This document shows positions 22,950 to 36,471 of a DNA stretch of 64,000 bases, one piece after another. Source of the stretch: Alitta virens. Its lineage: Eukaryota > Annelida > Polychaeta > Phyllodocida > Nereididae. Numbering within the stretch: the stretch's first letter is position 1; each line of letters opens with the position of its first letter. The translations under genes were made by a program, and so were the position numbers. The notes beneath the pieces are model-generated. The model was not told the origin of the DNA. It made no database searches and was given only the letters and a program-made list of their open reading frames with translations. The DNA lies in assembly GCA_932294295.1 (NCBI GenBank), contig OW028585.1, positions 19,723,912 to 19,787,911 on the forward strand. The letters run 5' to 3'.

Positions 22950-25244
22950 CAATATCTGTGCAAACGTTCTACTTAGGCCTCAAAGTTTGCTAAATGGCCA
23001 AAATGAAAACAAAGAATTTGGCCACAACTGCTCATAATTAATGTATGTGTAGTACAGCATTTAGGTCAAGTGGTTTATAGGCAAATAAGGCAGAAAACTT
23101 TTAATCTAAGGAAAGCAACCATTACTCGGAGGTCAATGTAAATTTGATATTGCATGGCTTATATTTGGACATTGCTAAAACATGGCGAATATGTCTCGTT
23201 CAGCTATGTGAAATTTTCAGTTAGCTAACATTTACTCTCCAAAGGCCAACACAATGAACAGCACTGTGTGCATATTGTGTTCCTAACATAAGAGACATTT
23301 GACCTTGTGCAGCTTTGTGTAATATTAAACTCAGATATGCGAAATGTTCAGTTAGCAAACATTTCCTTCGATTTAGTCTTTGTTAGCAGTAGCTTGAAGG
23401 CTACAATTGCAAACAAAGTTCTTCTGCATTTTTCATCCTTTAATTTACAAAAGGACCAAAGCATAAGGAACAGCACTGTATTGCATAGCATGCTTTTGGA
23501 CATGGCAAAAAGACAGCTAAAGTGTCCTGCACAGCTATGTGAAATGTTCAGTTAGTCAACATTTCCGTTGATTTAGTCATTTTCGAGCAGGCTACGATAC
23601 CAAACAACTTAGTTCTGCATTTGGAACCCTTAAATTTGCAGAAAGGTCAGAGCATCAAGAACATTACTTTGTGAATTGTTACAATCTATCAGTCGCATGA
23701 GAATTTGACATTGTATTGCATTCATTTGGACATGGTGAAAACCCAGCAAATATGTCCTGGACAGCTATGTGAAATGTTCAGCTAGCCAACATTTCCTTTG
23801 ATTTAGCCATTTTTGAGCAGTAGCTTGAAGGTTACAATTAGAAGATACTTATTTCTGTATTTTATACCCTTTTATTTGCAGAAAGGTCAAAGCATTAAGA
23901 ACAGCACTGTATGCATATTGTGTTCTTAACATAAGTTAAATATGAACATGTGCAGCTTTGTGAATTGTTAAAATCTATCAGTAAAATTACAAAGTTGATA
24001 TTGTATAGCATGCATTCGGACATGGCTAAAACACGGCAAAAGTGTCCTGCACACCTATGTGAAATGTTCAGTAGCAAACATTTCCTATCATTTAGTGTTT
24101 TTTGAGCACCTGCTTAAAGGCTACGATAGCAAACAACTTATTTCTGGATTTTGGACCCTGTTATTTGCAAAAAGGCCAAACCATAAAGAACAGCACAGTG
24201 TGGATATTGTGTTCTTAGCACAAGTGAAATATGAACTGGTGCAGCTTTGTGAATTGTTAAAATCTATCAGTAACATGAGAAATTTGATATTGGACATGCC
24301 GAAAACACGGCAAAAGTGTCCTGGACAGCTATGTGAAATGTTTAGCTGGCTAACATACCCTTCATTTAGCTATTTTTCAGCAGTAGCTTGAAGGCTACAA
24401 TTGGAGACCACTTTGTATTATAATTTGGATGTTTTAATTTGGAGAAGCCAACACACAAAGAACAGCACTGTGTGCATGTTGTGCTCCTATCATAAGCAAG
24501 ATATGAGGTTGTGCAGTTTTGTGAAGTGTCATACTCTTGCGGTTACATGACAAATTTGATATTGCATGGCTTTTTTACCTTTGTGTGGGTTTTAAGTCGA
24601 AAGCTACAATTGCAATAACTTAGTATTGCACTTTGGACCAATTAATTTGCAGAAAGGCCAATACACAAAGAACAGCACTGTGTGCTTATCGTGATCCTAA
24701 CATGTGGGAAATTTGAACTTGTAGAGCTTGCTCTCACTAGCATGACAATTTTGATATTGCATGGCTTGTATTGGACATGGTTAAAATATTGCACTTTGGC
24801 AGAAAATGTACCCACAAAGCCATGTGAAATATCAGACCTTCTGTCAGATATGCTTTGAAAGCAAGAACAGCTAAGGCTTTGTATAGTATTGTGCTTTAGG
24901 CCTTTGATATTCATAGACTTTTGGGATGTGCTTTGAAGCATATAAAGAAAATAGTTTAAGTCTGTGTAAATTAGAAAACCTGGAACTTTTGCTGAAAGGC
25001 TTACACTGATATTAACGTAATTTTGCCTAGTATACTAATTTATTGACAGCTATCCATACAGCAAGACAAAATTGACATTTTGTAATGCTCTAGTACTGTC
25101 CTTGTCTGACCAACTCTGCGCCCAAGTTGGCCTGACAATGGCAAACTTGATCATAAATCCTAATTTGGCATACTATGGGTCACAACGTCACATATCTGTA
25201 ATATTGAAGTTTGGGTTTTAGGCATTGGTCAAAGGCCTACTACA
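22950..25244 (+). repeat. Unit U11 (2,295 bp), hybrid of U17 and U18 types
   Basis: 'cttgtagagc' and 'catggttaaaat' are shared only with U17. From offset about 2092 it instead matches the end of U18 ('aatttattgac', 'cgtcacat'). The switch lies between offsets about 1950 and 2092. Own change: 'gcattcatttgg'. Confidence 0.95.
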
Positions 25245-27531
25245 CAATATCTGTGCAAACGTTCTACTTAGGCCTCAAAGTTTGCTAAATGGCCAAAATG
25301 AAAACAAAGAATTTGGCCACAACTGCTCATAATTAATGTATGTGTAGTACAGCATTTAGGTCAAGTGGTTTATAGGCAAATAAGGCAGAAAACTTTTAAT
25401 CTAAGGAAAGCAACCATTACTCGGAGGTCAATGTAAATTTGATATTGCATGGCTTATATTTGGACATTGCTAAAACATGGCGAATATGTCTCGTTCAGCT
25501 ATGTGAAATTTTCAGTTAGCTAACATTTACTCTCCAAAGGCCAACACAATGAACAGCACTGTGTGCATATTGTGTTCCTAACATAAGAGACATTTGACCT
25601 TGTGCAGCTTTGTGTAATATTAAACTCAGATATGCGAAATGTTCAGTTAGCAAACATTTCCTTCGATTTAGTCTTTGTTAGCAGTAGCTTGAAGGCTACA
25701 ATTGCAAACAAAGTTCTTCTGCATTTTTCATCCTTTAATTTACAAAAGGACCAAAGCATAAGGAACAGCACTGTATTGCATAGCATGCTTTTGGACATGG
25801 CAAAAAGACAGCTAAAGTGTCCTGCACAGCTATGTGAAATGTTCAGTTAGTTAACATTTCCGTTGATTTAGTCATTTTCGAGCAGGCTACGATACCAAAC
25901 AACTTAGTTCTGCATTTGGAACCCTTAAATTTGCAGAAAGGTCAGAGCATCAAGAACATTACTTTGTGAATTGTTACAATCTATCAGTCGCATGAGAATT
26001 TGACATTGTATTGCATGCATTTGGACATGGTGAAAACCCAGCAAATATGTCCTGGACAGCTATGTGAAATGTTTAGCTAGCCAACATTTCCTTTGATTTA
26101 GCCATTTTTGAGCAGTAGCTTGAAGGTTACAATTAGAAGATACTTATTTCTGTATTTTATACCCTTTTATTTGCAGAAAGGTCAAAGCATTAAGAACAGC
26201 ACTGTATGCATATTGTGTTCTTAACATAAGTGAAATATGAACATGTGCAGCTTTGTGAATTGTTAAAATCTATCAGTAAAATTACAAAGTTGATATTGTA
26301 TAGCATGCATTCGGACATGGCTAAAACACAGCAAAAGTGTCCTGCACACCTATGTGAAATGTTCAGTAGCAAACATTTCCTATCATTTAGTGTTTTTTGA
26401 GCACCTGCTTAAAGGCTACGATAGCAAACAACTTATTTCTGGATTTTGGACCCTGTTATTTGCAAAAAGGCCAAACCATAAAGAACAGCACAGTGTGGAT
26501 ATTGTGTTCTTAGCACAAGTGAAATATGAACTGGTGCAGCTTTGTGAATTGTTAAAATCTATCAGTAACATGAGAAATTTGATATTGGACATGCCGAAAA
26601 CACGGCAAAAGTATCCTGGACAGCTATGTGAAATGTTTAGCTGGCTAACATACCCTTCATTTTTCAGCAGTAGCTTGAAGGCTACAATTGCAGACCACTT
26701 TGTATTATAATTTGGATGTTTTAATTTGGAGAAGCCAACACACAAAGAACAGCACTGTGTGCATGTTGTGCTCCTATCATAAGCAAGATATGAGGTTGTG
26801 CAGTTTTGTGAAGTGTCATACTCTTGCGGTTACATGACAACTTTGATATTGCATGGCTTTTTTACCTTTGTGTGGGTTTTAAGTCGAAAGCTACAATTGC
26901 AATAACTTAGTATTGCACTTTGGATCAATTAATTTGCAGAAAGGCCAATACACAAAGAACAGCACTGTGTGCTTATCGTGATCCTAACATGTGGGAAATT
27001 TGAACTTGTGGAGCTTGCTCTCACTAGCATGACAATTTTGATATTGCATGGCTTGTATTGGACATGGCTAAAATATTGCACTTTGGCAGAAAATGTACCC
27101 ACAAAGCCATGTGAAATATCAGACCTTCGGTCGGATATGCTTTGAAAGCAAGAACAGCTAAGGCTTTGTATAGTATTGTGCTTTAGGCCTTTGATATTCA
27201 TAGACTTTTGGGATGTGCTTTGAAGCATATAAAGAAAATAGTTTAAGTCTGTGTAAATTAGAAAACCTGGAACTTTTGCTGAAAGGCTTACACTGATATT
27301 AACGTAATTTTGCCTAGTATACTAAGTAATTGACAGCTATCCATACAGCAAGACAAAATTGACATTTTGTAATGCTCTAGTACTGTCCTTGTCTGACCAA
27401 CTCTGCGCCCAAGTTGGCCTGACAATGGCAAACTTGATCATAAATCCTAATTTGGCATACTATGGGTCACAACATCACATATCTGTAATATTGAAGTTTG
27501 GGTTTTAGGCATTGGTCAAAGGCCTACTACA
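25245..27531 (+). repeat. Unit U12 (2,287 bp), pairs with U19
   Basis: It is 8 bp short at 26660 ('cttcatttttcagcag'), a deletion otherwise seen only in U19, 15,817 bp downstream. 'aagtaattgac' and 'agtatcctgg' are shared with U19 and U21. Private: 'gtttagctagcc' and 'ggtcggatatgc'. Confidence 0.96.
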
Positions 27532-29586
27532 CAATATCTGTGCAAACGTTCTACTTAGGCCTCAAAGTTTGCTAAATGGCCAAAATGAAAACAAAGAATT
27601 TGGCCACAACTGCTCATAATTAATGTATGTGTAGTACAGCATTTAGGTCAAGTGGTTTATAGGCAAATAAGGCAGAAAACTTTTAATCTAAGGAAAGCAA
27701 CCATTACTCGGAGGTCAATGTAAATTTGATATTGCATGGCTTATATTTGGACATTGCTAAAACATGGCGAATATGTCTCGTTCAGCTGTGTGAAATTTTC
27801 AGTTAGCTAACATTTACACTCCAAAGGCCAACACAATGAACAGCACTGTGTGCATATTGTGTTCCTAACATAAGAGACATTTGACCTTGTGCAGCTTTGT
27901 GTAATATTAAACTTAGATATGCGAAATGTTCAGTTAGCAAACATTTCCTTTGATTTAGTCTTTGTTAGCAGTAGCTTGAAGGCTACAATTGCAAACAAAG
28001 TTCTTCTGCATTTTTCATCCTTTAATTTACAAAAGGACCAAAGCATAAGGAACAGCACTGTATTGCATAGCATGCTTTTGGACATGGCAAAAAGACAGCT
28101 AAAGTGTCCTGCACAGCTATGTGAAATGTTCAGTTAGTTAACATTTCAGTTGATTTAGTCATTTTCGAGCAGGCTACGATACCAAACAACTTAGTTCTGC
28201 ATTTGGAACCCTTAAATTTGCAGAAAGGTCAGAGCATCAAGAACAGCACTATATGCATATTGTGTTCTTAACATAAGTTAAATATGAACATGTGCAGCTT
28301 TGTGAATTGTTAAAATCTATCAGTAAAATTACAAAGTTGATATTGTATAGCATGCATTCGGACATGGCTAAAACACGGCAAAAGTGTCCTGCACACCTAT
28401 GTGAAATGTTCAGTAGCAAACATTTCCTATTATTTAGTGTTTTTTGAGCACCTGCTTAAAGGCTACGATAGCAAACAACTTATTTCTGGATTTTGGACCC
28501 TGTTATTTGCAAAAAGGCCAAACCATAAAGAACAGCACAGTGTGGATATTGTGTTCTTAGCACAAGTGAAATATGAACTGGTGCAGCTTTGTGAATTGTT
28601 AAAATCTATCAGTAACATGAGAAATTTGATATTGGACATGCCGAAAACACGGCAAAAGTGTCCTGGACAGCTATGTGAAATGTTTAGCTGGCTAACATAC
28701 CCTTCATTTAGCTATTTTTCAGCAGTAGCTTGAAGGCTACAATTGCAGACCACTTTGTATTATAATTTGGATGTTTTAATTTGGAGAAGCCAACACACAA
28801 AGAACAGCACTGTGTGCATGTTGTGCTCCTATCATAAGCAAGATATGAGGTTGTGCAGTTTTGTGAAATGTCATACTCTTGCGGTTACATGACAACTTTG
28901 ATATTGCATGGCTCTTTTACCTTTGTGTGGGTTTTAAGTCGAAAGCTACAATTGCAATAACTTAGTATTGCACTTTGGATCAATTAATTTGCAGAAAGGC
29001 CAATACACAAAGAACAGCACTGTGTGCTTATCGTGATCCTAACATGTGGGAAATTTGAACTTGTGGAGCTTGCTCTCACTAGCATGACAATTTTGATATT
29101 GCATGGCTTGTATTGGACATGGCTAAAATATTGCACTTTGGCAGAAAATGTACCCACAAAGCCATGTGAAATATCAGACCTTCTGTCAGATATGCTTTGA
29201 AAGCAACAACAGCTAAGGCTTTGTATAGTATTGTGCTTTAGGCGTTTGATATTCATAGACTTTTGGGATGTGCTTTGAAGCATATAAAGAAAATAGTTTA
29301 AGTCTGTGTAAATTAGAAAACCTGGAACTTTTGCTGAAAGGCTTACACTGATATTAACGTAATTTTGCCTAGTATACTAATTAATTGACAGCTATCCATA
29401 CAGCAAGACAAAATTGACATTTTGTAATGCTCTAGTACTGTCCTTGTCTGACCAACTTTGCGCCCAAGTTGGCCTGACAATGGCAAACTTGATCATAAAT
29501 CCTAATTTGGCATACTATGGGTCACAACATCACATATCTGTAATATTGAAGTTTGGGTTTTAGGCATTGGTCAAAGGCCTACTACA
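27532..29586 (+). repeat. Unit U13 (2,055 bp), recombination joint
   Basis: The 5' part carries 'cagctgtgtg', 'aacttagatatg' and 'acatttcagttg' (the last shared with U20). The 3' part carries the U6-only variants 'actatatgc', 'gtgaaatgtcat', 'ggctcttttacc' and 'ggcgtttgat'. The two halves meet inside 'aagaaca' and exactly 240 bp are absent, equal to the s2-to-s3 marker spacing (711 to 951 in U1). Confidence 0.96.
28238..28245 (+). other. Out-of-register crossover joint between sub-repeats s2 and s3
   Basis: Left of the joint the sequence is the s2 end ('agagcatcaagaaca'). Right of it is the s4 start of U6 type ('gcactatatgcatattg'). The eight bases are identical or nearly so in both parents, so the crossover cannot be placed more finely. 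The matching base in U6 is at 12425, which is 15,817 bp upstream of 28242, the same spacing seen between U7/U14 and U12/U19. Confidence 0.88.
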
Positions 29587-31881
29587 CAATATCTGTGCAA
29601 ACGTTCTACTTAGGCCTCAAAGTTTGCTAAATGGCCAAAATGATAACAAAGAATTTGGCCACAACTGCTCATAACTAATGTATGTGTAGTACAGCATTTA
29701 GGTCAAGTGGTTTATAGGCAAATAAGGCAGAAAACTTTTAATCTAAGGAAGGCAACCATTATTCGGAGGTCAATGTAAATTTGATATTGCATGGCTTATA
29801 TTTGGACATTGCTAAAACATGGCGAATATGTCTCGTTCAGCTATGTGAAATTTTCAGTTAGCTAACATTTACACTCCAAAGGCCAACACAATGAACAGCA
29901 CTGTGTGCATATTGTGTTCCTAACATAAGAGACATTTGACCTTGTGCAGCTTTGTGTAATATTAAACTCAGATATGCGAAATGTTCAGTTAGCAAACATT
30001 TCCTTCGATTTAGTCTTTGTTAGCAGTAGCTTGAAGGCTACAATTGCAAACAAAGTTCTTCTGCATTTTTCATCCTTTAATTTACAAAAGGACCAAAGCA
30101 TAAGGAACAGCACTGTATTGCATAGCATGCTTTTGGACATGGCAAAAAGACAGCTAAAGTGTCCTGCACAGCTATGTGAAATGTTCAGTTAGTTAACATT
30201 TCCGTTGATTTAGTCATTTTCGAGCAGGCTACGATACCAAACAACTTAGTTCTGCATTTGGAACCCTTAGATTTGCAGAAAGGTCAGAGCATCAAGAACA
30301 TTACTTTGTGAATTGTTACAATCTATCAGTCGCATGAGAATTTGACATTGTATTGCATGCATTTGGACATGGTGAAAACCCAGCAAATATGTCCTGGACA
30401 GCTATGTGAAATGTTCAGCTAGCCAACATTTCCTTTGATTTAGCCATTTTTGAGCAGTAGCTTGAAGGTTACAATTAGAAGATACTTATTTCTGTATTTT
30501 ATACCCTTTTATTTGCAGAAAGGTCAAAGCATTAAGAACAGCACTGTGTGCATATTGTGTTCTTAACATAAGTTAAATATGAACATGTGCAGCTTTGTGA
30601 ATTGTTAAAATCTATCAGTAAAATTACAAAGTTGATATTGTATAGCATGCATTCGGACATGGCTAAAACACGGCAAAAGTGTCCTGCACACCTATTTGAA
30701 ATGTTCAGTAGCAAACATTTCCTATTATTTAGTGTTTTTTGAGCACCTGCTTAAAGGCTACGATAGCAAGCAACTTATTTCTGGATTTTGGACCCTGTTA
30801 TTTGCAAAAAGGCCAAACCATAAAGAACAGCACAGTGTGGATATTGTGTTCTTAGCACAAGTGAAATATGAACTGGTGCAGCTTTGTGAATTGTTAAAAT
30901 CTATCAGTAACATGAGAAATTTGATATTGGACATGCCGAAAACACGGCAAAAGTGTCCTGGACAGCTATGTGAAATGTTTAGCTGGCTAACATACCCTTC
31001 ATTTAGCTATTTTTCAGCAGTAGCTTGAAGGCTACAATTGCAGACCACTTTGTATTATAATTTGGATGTTTTAATTTGGAGAAGCCAACACACAAAGAAC
31101 AGCACTGTGTGCATGTTGTGCTCCTATCATAAGCAAGATATGAGGTTGTGCAGTTTTGTGAAGTGTCATACTCTTGCGGTTACATGACAAATTTGATATT
31201 GCATGGCTTTTTTACCTTTGTGTGGGTTTTAAGTCGAAAGCTACAATTGCAATAACTTAGTATTGCACTTTGGACCAATTAATATGCAGAAAGGCCAATA
31301 CACAAAGAACAGCACTGTGTGCTTATCGTGATCCTAACATGTGGGAAATTTGAACTTGTGGAGCTTGCTCTCACTAGCATGACAATTTTGATATTGCATG
31401 GCTTGTATTGGACATGGCTAAAATATTGCACTTTGGCAGAAAATGTACCCACAAAGCCATGTGAAATATCAGACCTTCTGTCAGATGTGCTTTGAAAGCA
31501 ACAACAGCTAAGGCTTTGTATAGTATTGTGTTTTAGGCCTTTGATATTCATAGACTTTTGGGATGTGCTTTGAAGCATATAAAGAAAATAGTTTAAGTCT
31601 GTGTAAATTAGAAAACCTGGAACTTTTGCTGAAAGGCTTACACTGATATTAACGTAATTTTGCCTAGTATACTAATTAATTGACAGCTATCCATACAGCA
31701 AGACAAAATTGACATTTTGTAATGCTCTAGTACTGTCCTTGTCTGACCAACTCTGCGCCCAAGTTGGCCTGACAATGGCAAACTTGATCATAAATCCTAA
31801 TTTGGCATACTATGGGTCACAACATCACATATCTGTAATATTGAAGTTTGGGTTTTAGGCATTGGTCTAAGGCCTACTACA
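29587..31881 (+). repeat. Unit U14 (2,295 bp), pairs with U7
   Basis: It has 'ggaaggcaacc', 'gcaagcaac' and 'ggtctaaggcc' as in U7. Own changes: 'aaaatgataac' in the loop of the 8-bp inverted repeat, and 'cctatttgaaatg' at the s4 anchor. Confidence 0.96.
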
Positions 31882-34176
31882 CAATATCTGTGCAAACGTT
31901 CTACTTAGGCCTCAAAGTTTGCTAAATGGCCAAAATGAAAACAAAGAATTTGGCCACAACTGCTCATAATTAATGTATGTGTAGTACAGCATTTAGGTCA
32001 AGTGGTTTATAGGCAAATAAGGCAGAAAACTTTTAATCTAAGGAAAGCAACCATTACTCGGAGGTCAATGTAAATTTGATATTGCATGGCTTATATTTGG
32101 ACATTGCTAAAACATGGCGAATATGTCTCGTTCAGCTATGTGAAATTTTCAGTTAGCTAACATTTACACTCCAAAGGCCAACACAATGAACAGCACTGTG
32201 TGCATATTGTGTTCCTAACATAAGAGACATTTGACCTTGTGCAGCTTTGTGTAATATTAAACTCAGATATGCGAAATGTTCAGTTAGCAAACATTTCCTT
32301 CGATTTAGTCTTTGTTAGCAGTAGCTTGAAGGCTACAATTGCAAACAAAGTTCTTCTGCATTTTTCATCCTTTAATTTACAAAAGGACCAAAGCATAAGG
32401 AACAGCACTGTATTGCATAGCATGCTTTTGGACATGGCAAAAAGACAGCTAAAGTGTCCTGCACAGCTATGTGAAATGTTCAGTTAGTTAACATTTCCGT
32501 TGATTTAGTCATTTTCGAGCAGGCTACGATACCAAACAATTTAGTTCTGCATTTGGAACCCTTTAATTTGCAGAAAGGTCAGAGTATCAAGAACATTACT
32601 TTGTGAATTGTTACAATCTATCAGTCGCATGAGAATTTAACATTGTATTGCATGCATTTGGACATGGTGAAAACCCAGCAAATATGTCCTGGACAGCTAT
32701 GTGAAATGTTCAGCTAGCCAACATTTCCTTTGATTTAGCCATTTTTGAGCAGTAGCTTGAAGGTTACAATTAGAAGATACTTATTTCTGTATTTTATAAC
32801 CTTTTATTTGCAGAAAGGTCAAAGCATTAAGAACAGCACTGTATGCATATTGTGTTCTTAACATAAGTTAAATATGAACATGTGCAGCTTTGTGAATTGT
32901 TAAAATCTATCAGTAAAATTACAAAGTTGATATTGTATAGCATGCATTCGGACATGGCTAAAACACGGCAAAAGTGTCCTGCACACCTATGTGAAATGTT
33001 CAGTAGCAAACATTTCCTATTATTTAGTGTTTTTTGAGCACCTGCTTAAAGGCTACGATAGCAAACAACTTATTTCTGGATTTTGGACCCTGTTATTTGC
33101 AAAAAGGCCAAACCATAAAGAACAGCACAGTGTGGATATTGTGTTCTTAGCACAAGTGAAATATGAACTGGTGCAGCTTTGTGAATTGTTAAAATCTATC
33201 AGTAACATGAGAAATTTGATATTGGACATGCCGAAAACACGGCAAAAGTGTCCTGGACAGCTATGTGAAATGTTTAGCTGGCTAACATACCCTTCATTTA
33301 GCTATTTTTCAGCAGTAGCTTGAAGGCTACAATTGCAGACCACTTTGTATTATAATTTGGATGTTTTAATTTGGAGAAGCCAACACACAAAGAACAGCAC
33401 TGTGTGCATGTTGTGCTCCTATCATAAGCAAGATATGAGGTTGTGCAGTTTTGTGAAGTGTCATACACTTGCGGTTACATGACAAATTTGATATTGCATG
33501 GCTTTTTTACCTTTGTGTGGGTTTTAAGTCGAAAGCTACAATTGCAATAACTTAGTATTGCACTTTGGACCAATTAATATGCAGAAAGGCCAATACACAA
33601 AGAACAGCACTGTGTGCTTATCGTGATCCTAACATGTGGGAAATTTGAACTTGTGGAGCTTGCTCTCACTAGCATGACAATTTTGATATTGCATGGCTTG
33701 TATTGGACATGGCTAAAATATTGCACTTTGGCAGAAAATGTACCCACAAAGCCATGTGAAATATCAGACCTTCTGTCAGATGTGCTTTGAAAGCAACAAC
33801 AGCTAAGGCTTTGTATAGTATTGTGTTTTAGGCCTTTGATATTCATAGACTTTTGGGATGTGCTTTGAAGCATATAAAGAAAATAGTTTAAGTCTGTGTA
33901 AATTAGAAAACCTGGAACTTTTGCTGAAAGGCTTACACTGATATTAACGTAATTTTGCCTAGTATACTAATTAATTGACAGCTATCCATACAGGAAGACA
34001 AAATATATATTTATTAATGCTCTAGTACTGTCCTTGTCTGACCAACTTTGCGCCCAAGTTGGCCTGACAATGGCAAACTTGATCATAAATCCTAATTTGG
34101 CATACTATGGGTCACAACATCACATATCTGTAATATTGAAGTTTGGGTTTTAGGCATTGGTCAAAGGCCTACTACA
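31882..34176 (+). repeat. Unit U15 (2,295 bp), hybrid of U8 and U9 types
   Basis: It is U8-like through 'agagtatcaag', 'catacacttgc' and 'ccaattaatatgc'. It then ends like U9 (ggaag and the AT variant from 33993, ctttgcgccc). The switch is between offsets about 1742 and 2112. After it the spacing to block 1 drops from 15,817 to 13,522, i.e. one unit is missing. Confidence 0.95.
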
Positions 34177-36471
34177 CAATATCTGTGCAAACGTTCTACT
34201 TAGGCCTCAAAGTTTGCTAAATGGCCAAAATGAAAACAAAGAATTTGGCCACAACTGCTCATAATTAATGTATGTGTAGTACAGCATTTAGGTCAAGTGG
34301 TTTATAGGCAAATAAGGCAGAAAACTTTTAATCTAAGGAAAGCAACCATTACTCGGAGGTCAATGTAAATTTGATATTGCATGGCTTATATTTGGACATT
34401 GCTAAAACATGGCGAATATGTCTCGTTCAGCTGTGTGAAATTTTCAGTTAGCTAACATTTACACTCCAAAGGCCAACACAATGAACAGCACTGTGTGCAT
34501 ATTGTGTTCCTAACATAAGAGACATTTGACCTTGTGCAGCTTTGTGTAATATTAAACTTAGATATGCGAAATGTTCAGTTAGCAAACATTTCCTTTGATT
34601 TAGTCTTTGTTAGCAGTAGCTTGAAGGCTACAATTGCAAACAAAGTTCTTCTGCATTTTTCATCCTTCAATTTACAAAAGGACCAAAGCATAAGGAACAG
34701 CACTGTATTGCATAGCATGCTTTTGGACATGGCAAAAAGACAGCTAAAGTGTCCTGCACAGCTATGTGAAATGTTCAGTTAGTCAACATTTCCGTTGATT
34801 TAGTCATTTTCGAGCAGGCTACGATACCAAACAACTTAGTTCTGCATTTGGAACCCTTAAATTTGCAGAAAGGTCAGAGCATCAAGAACATTACTTTGTG
34901 AATTGTTACAATCTATCAGTCGCATGAGAATTTGACATTGTATTGCATGCATTTGGACATGGTGAAAACCCAGCAAATATGTCCTGGACAGCTATGTGAA
35001 ATGTTCAGCTAGCCAACATTTCCTTTGATTTAGCCATTTTTGAGCAGTAGCTTGAAGGTTACAATTAGAAGATACTTATTTCTGTATTTTATACCCTTTT
35101 ATTTGCAGAAAGGTCAAAGCATTAAGAACAGCACTGTATGCATATTGTGTTCTTAACATAAGTGAAATATGAACATGTGCAGCTTTGTGAATTGTTAAAA
35201 TCTATCAGTAAAATTACAAAGTTGATATTGTATAGCATGCATTCGGACATGGCTAAAACACGGCAAAAGTGTCCTGCACACCTATGTGAAATGTTCAGTA
35301 GCAAACATTTCCTATCATTTAGTGTTTTTTGAGCACCTGCTTAAAGGCTACGATAGCAAACAACTTATTTCTGGATTTTGGACCCTGTTATTTGCAAAAA
35401 GGCCAAACCATAAAGAACAGCACAGTGTGGATATTGTGTTCTTAGCACAAGTGAAATATGAACTGGTGCAGCTTTGTGAATTGTTAAAATCTATCAGTAA
35501 CATGAGAAATTTGATATTGGACATGCCGAAAACACAGCAAAAGTGTCCTGGACAGCTATGTGAAATGTTTAGCTGGCTAACATACCCTTCATTTAGCTAT
35601 TTTTTAGCAGTAGCTTGAAGGCTACAATTGGAGACCACTTTGTATTATAATTTGGATGTTTTAATTTGGAGAAGCCAACACACAAAGAATAGCACTGTGT
35701 GCATGTTGTGCTCCTATCATAAGCAAGATATGAGGTTGTGCAGTTTTGTGAAGTGTCATACTCTTGCGGTTACATGACAAATTTGATATTGCATGGCTTT
35801 TTTACCTTTGTGTGGGTTTTAAGTCGAAAGCTACAATTGCAATAACTTAGTATTGCACTTTGGACCATCTAATTTGCAGAAAGGCCAATACACAAAGAAC
35901 AGCACTGTGTGCTTATCGTGATCCTAACATGTGGGAAATTTGAACTTGTGGAGCTTGCTCTCACTAGCATGACAATTTTGATATTGCATGGCTTGTATTG
36001 GACATGGCTAAAATATTGCACTTTGGCAGAAAATGTACCCACAAAGCCATGTGAAATATCAGACCTTCTGTCAGATGTGCTTTGAAAGCAACAACAGCTA
36101 AGGCTTTGTATAGTATTGTGTTTTAGGCCTTTGATATTCATAGACTTTTGGGATGTGCTTTGAAGCATATAAAGAAAATAGTTTAAGTCTGTGTAAATTA
36201 GAAAACCTGGAACTTTTGCTGAAAGGCTTACACTGATATTAACGTAATTTTGCCTAGTATACTAATTTATTGACAGCTATCCATACAGCAAGACAAAATT
36301 GACATTTTGTAATGCTCTAGTACTGTCCTTGTCTGACCAACTCTGCGCCCAAGTTGGCCTGACAATGGCAAACTTGATCATAAATCCTAATTTGGCATAC
36401 TATGGGTCACAACGTCACATATCTGTAATATTGAAGTTTGGGTTTTAGGCATTGGTCAAAGGCCTACTACA
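34177..36471 (+). repeat. Unit U16 (2,295 bp), pairs with U10
   Basis: It repeats the U10 private set, including 'ccttcaattt', 'tttttagcag' and 'agaatagcactg'. It has 'attactcgg' and 'cagctgtgtg' where U10 has the alternatives. Confidence 0.96.

Larger units (their letters stand above)
12425..28241 (+). repeat. Duplicated multi-unit block, copy 1 (15,817 bp)
   Basis: It runs from the joint-equivalent base in U6 to the joint in U13. It contains the rest of U6, U7-U12 and the start of U13. Assignment rests on private variants shared unit by unit with copy 2. Relative to copy 2 it keeps the U9 body and lacks a U18 equivalent. Confidence 0.82.
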
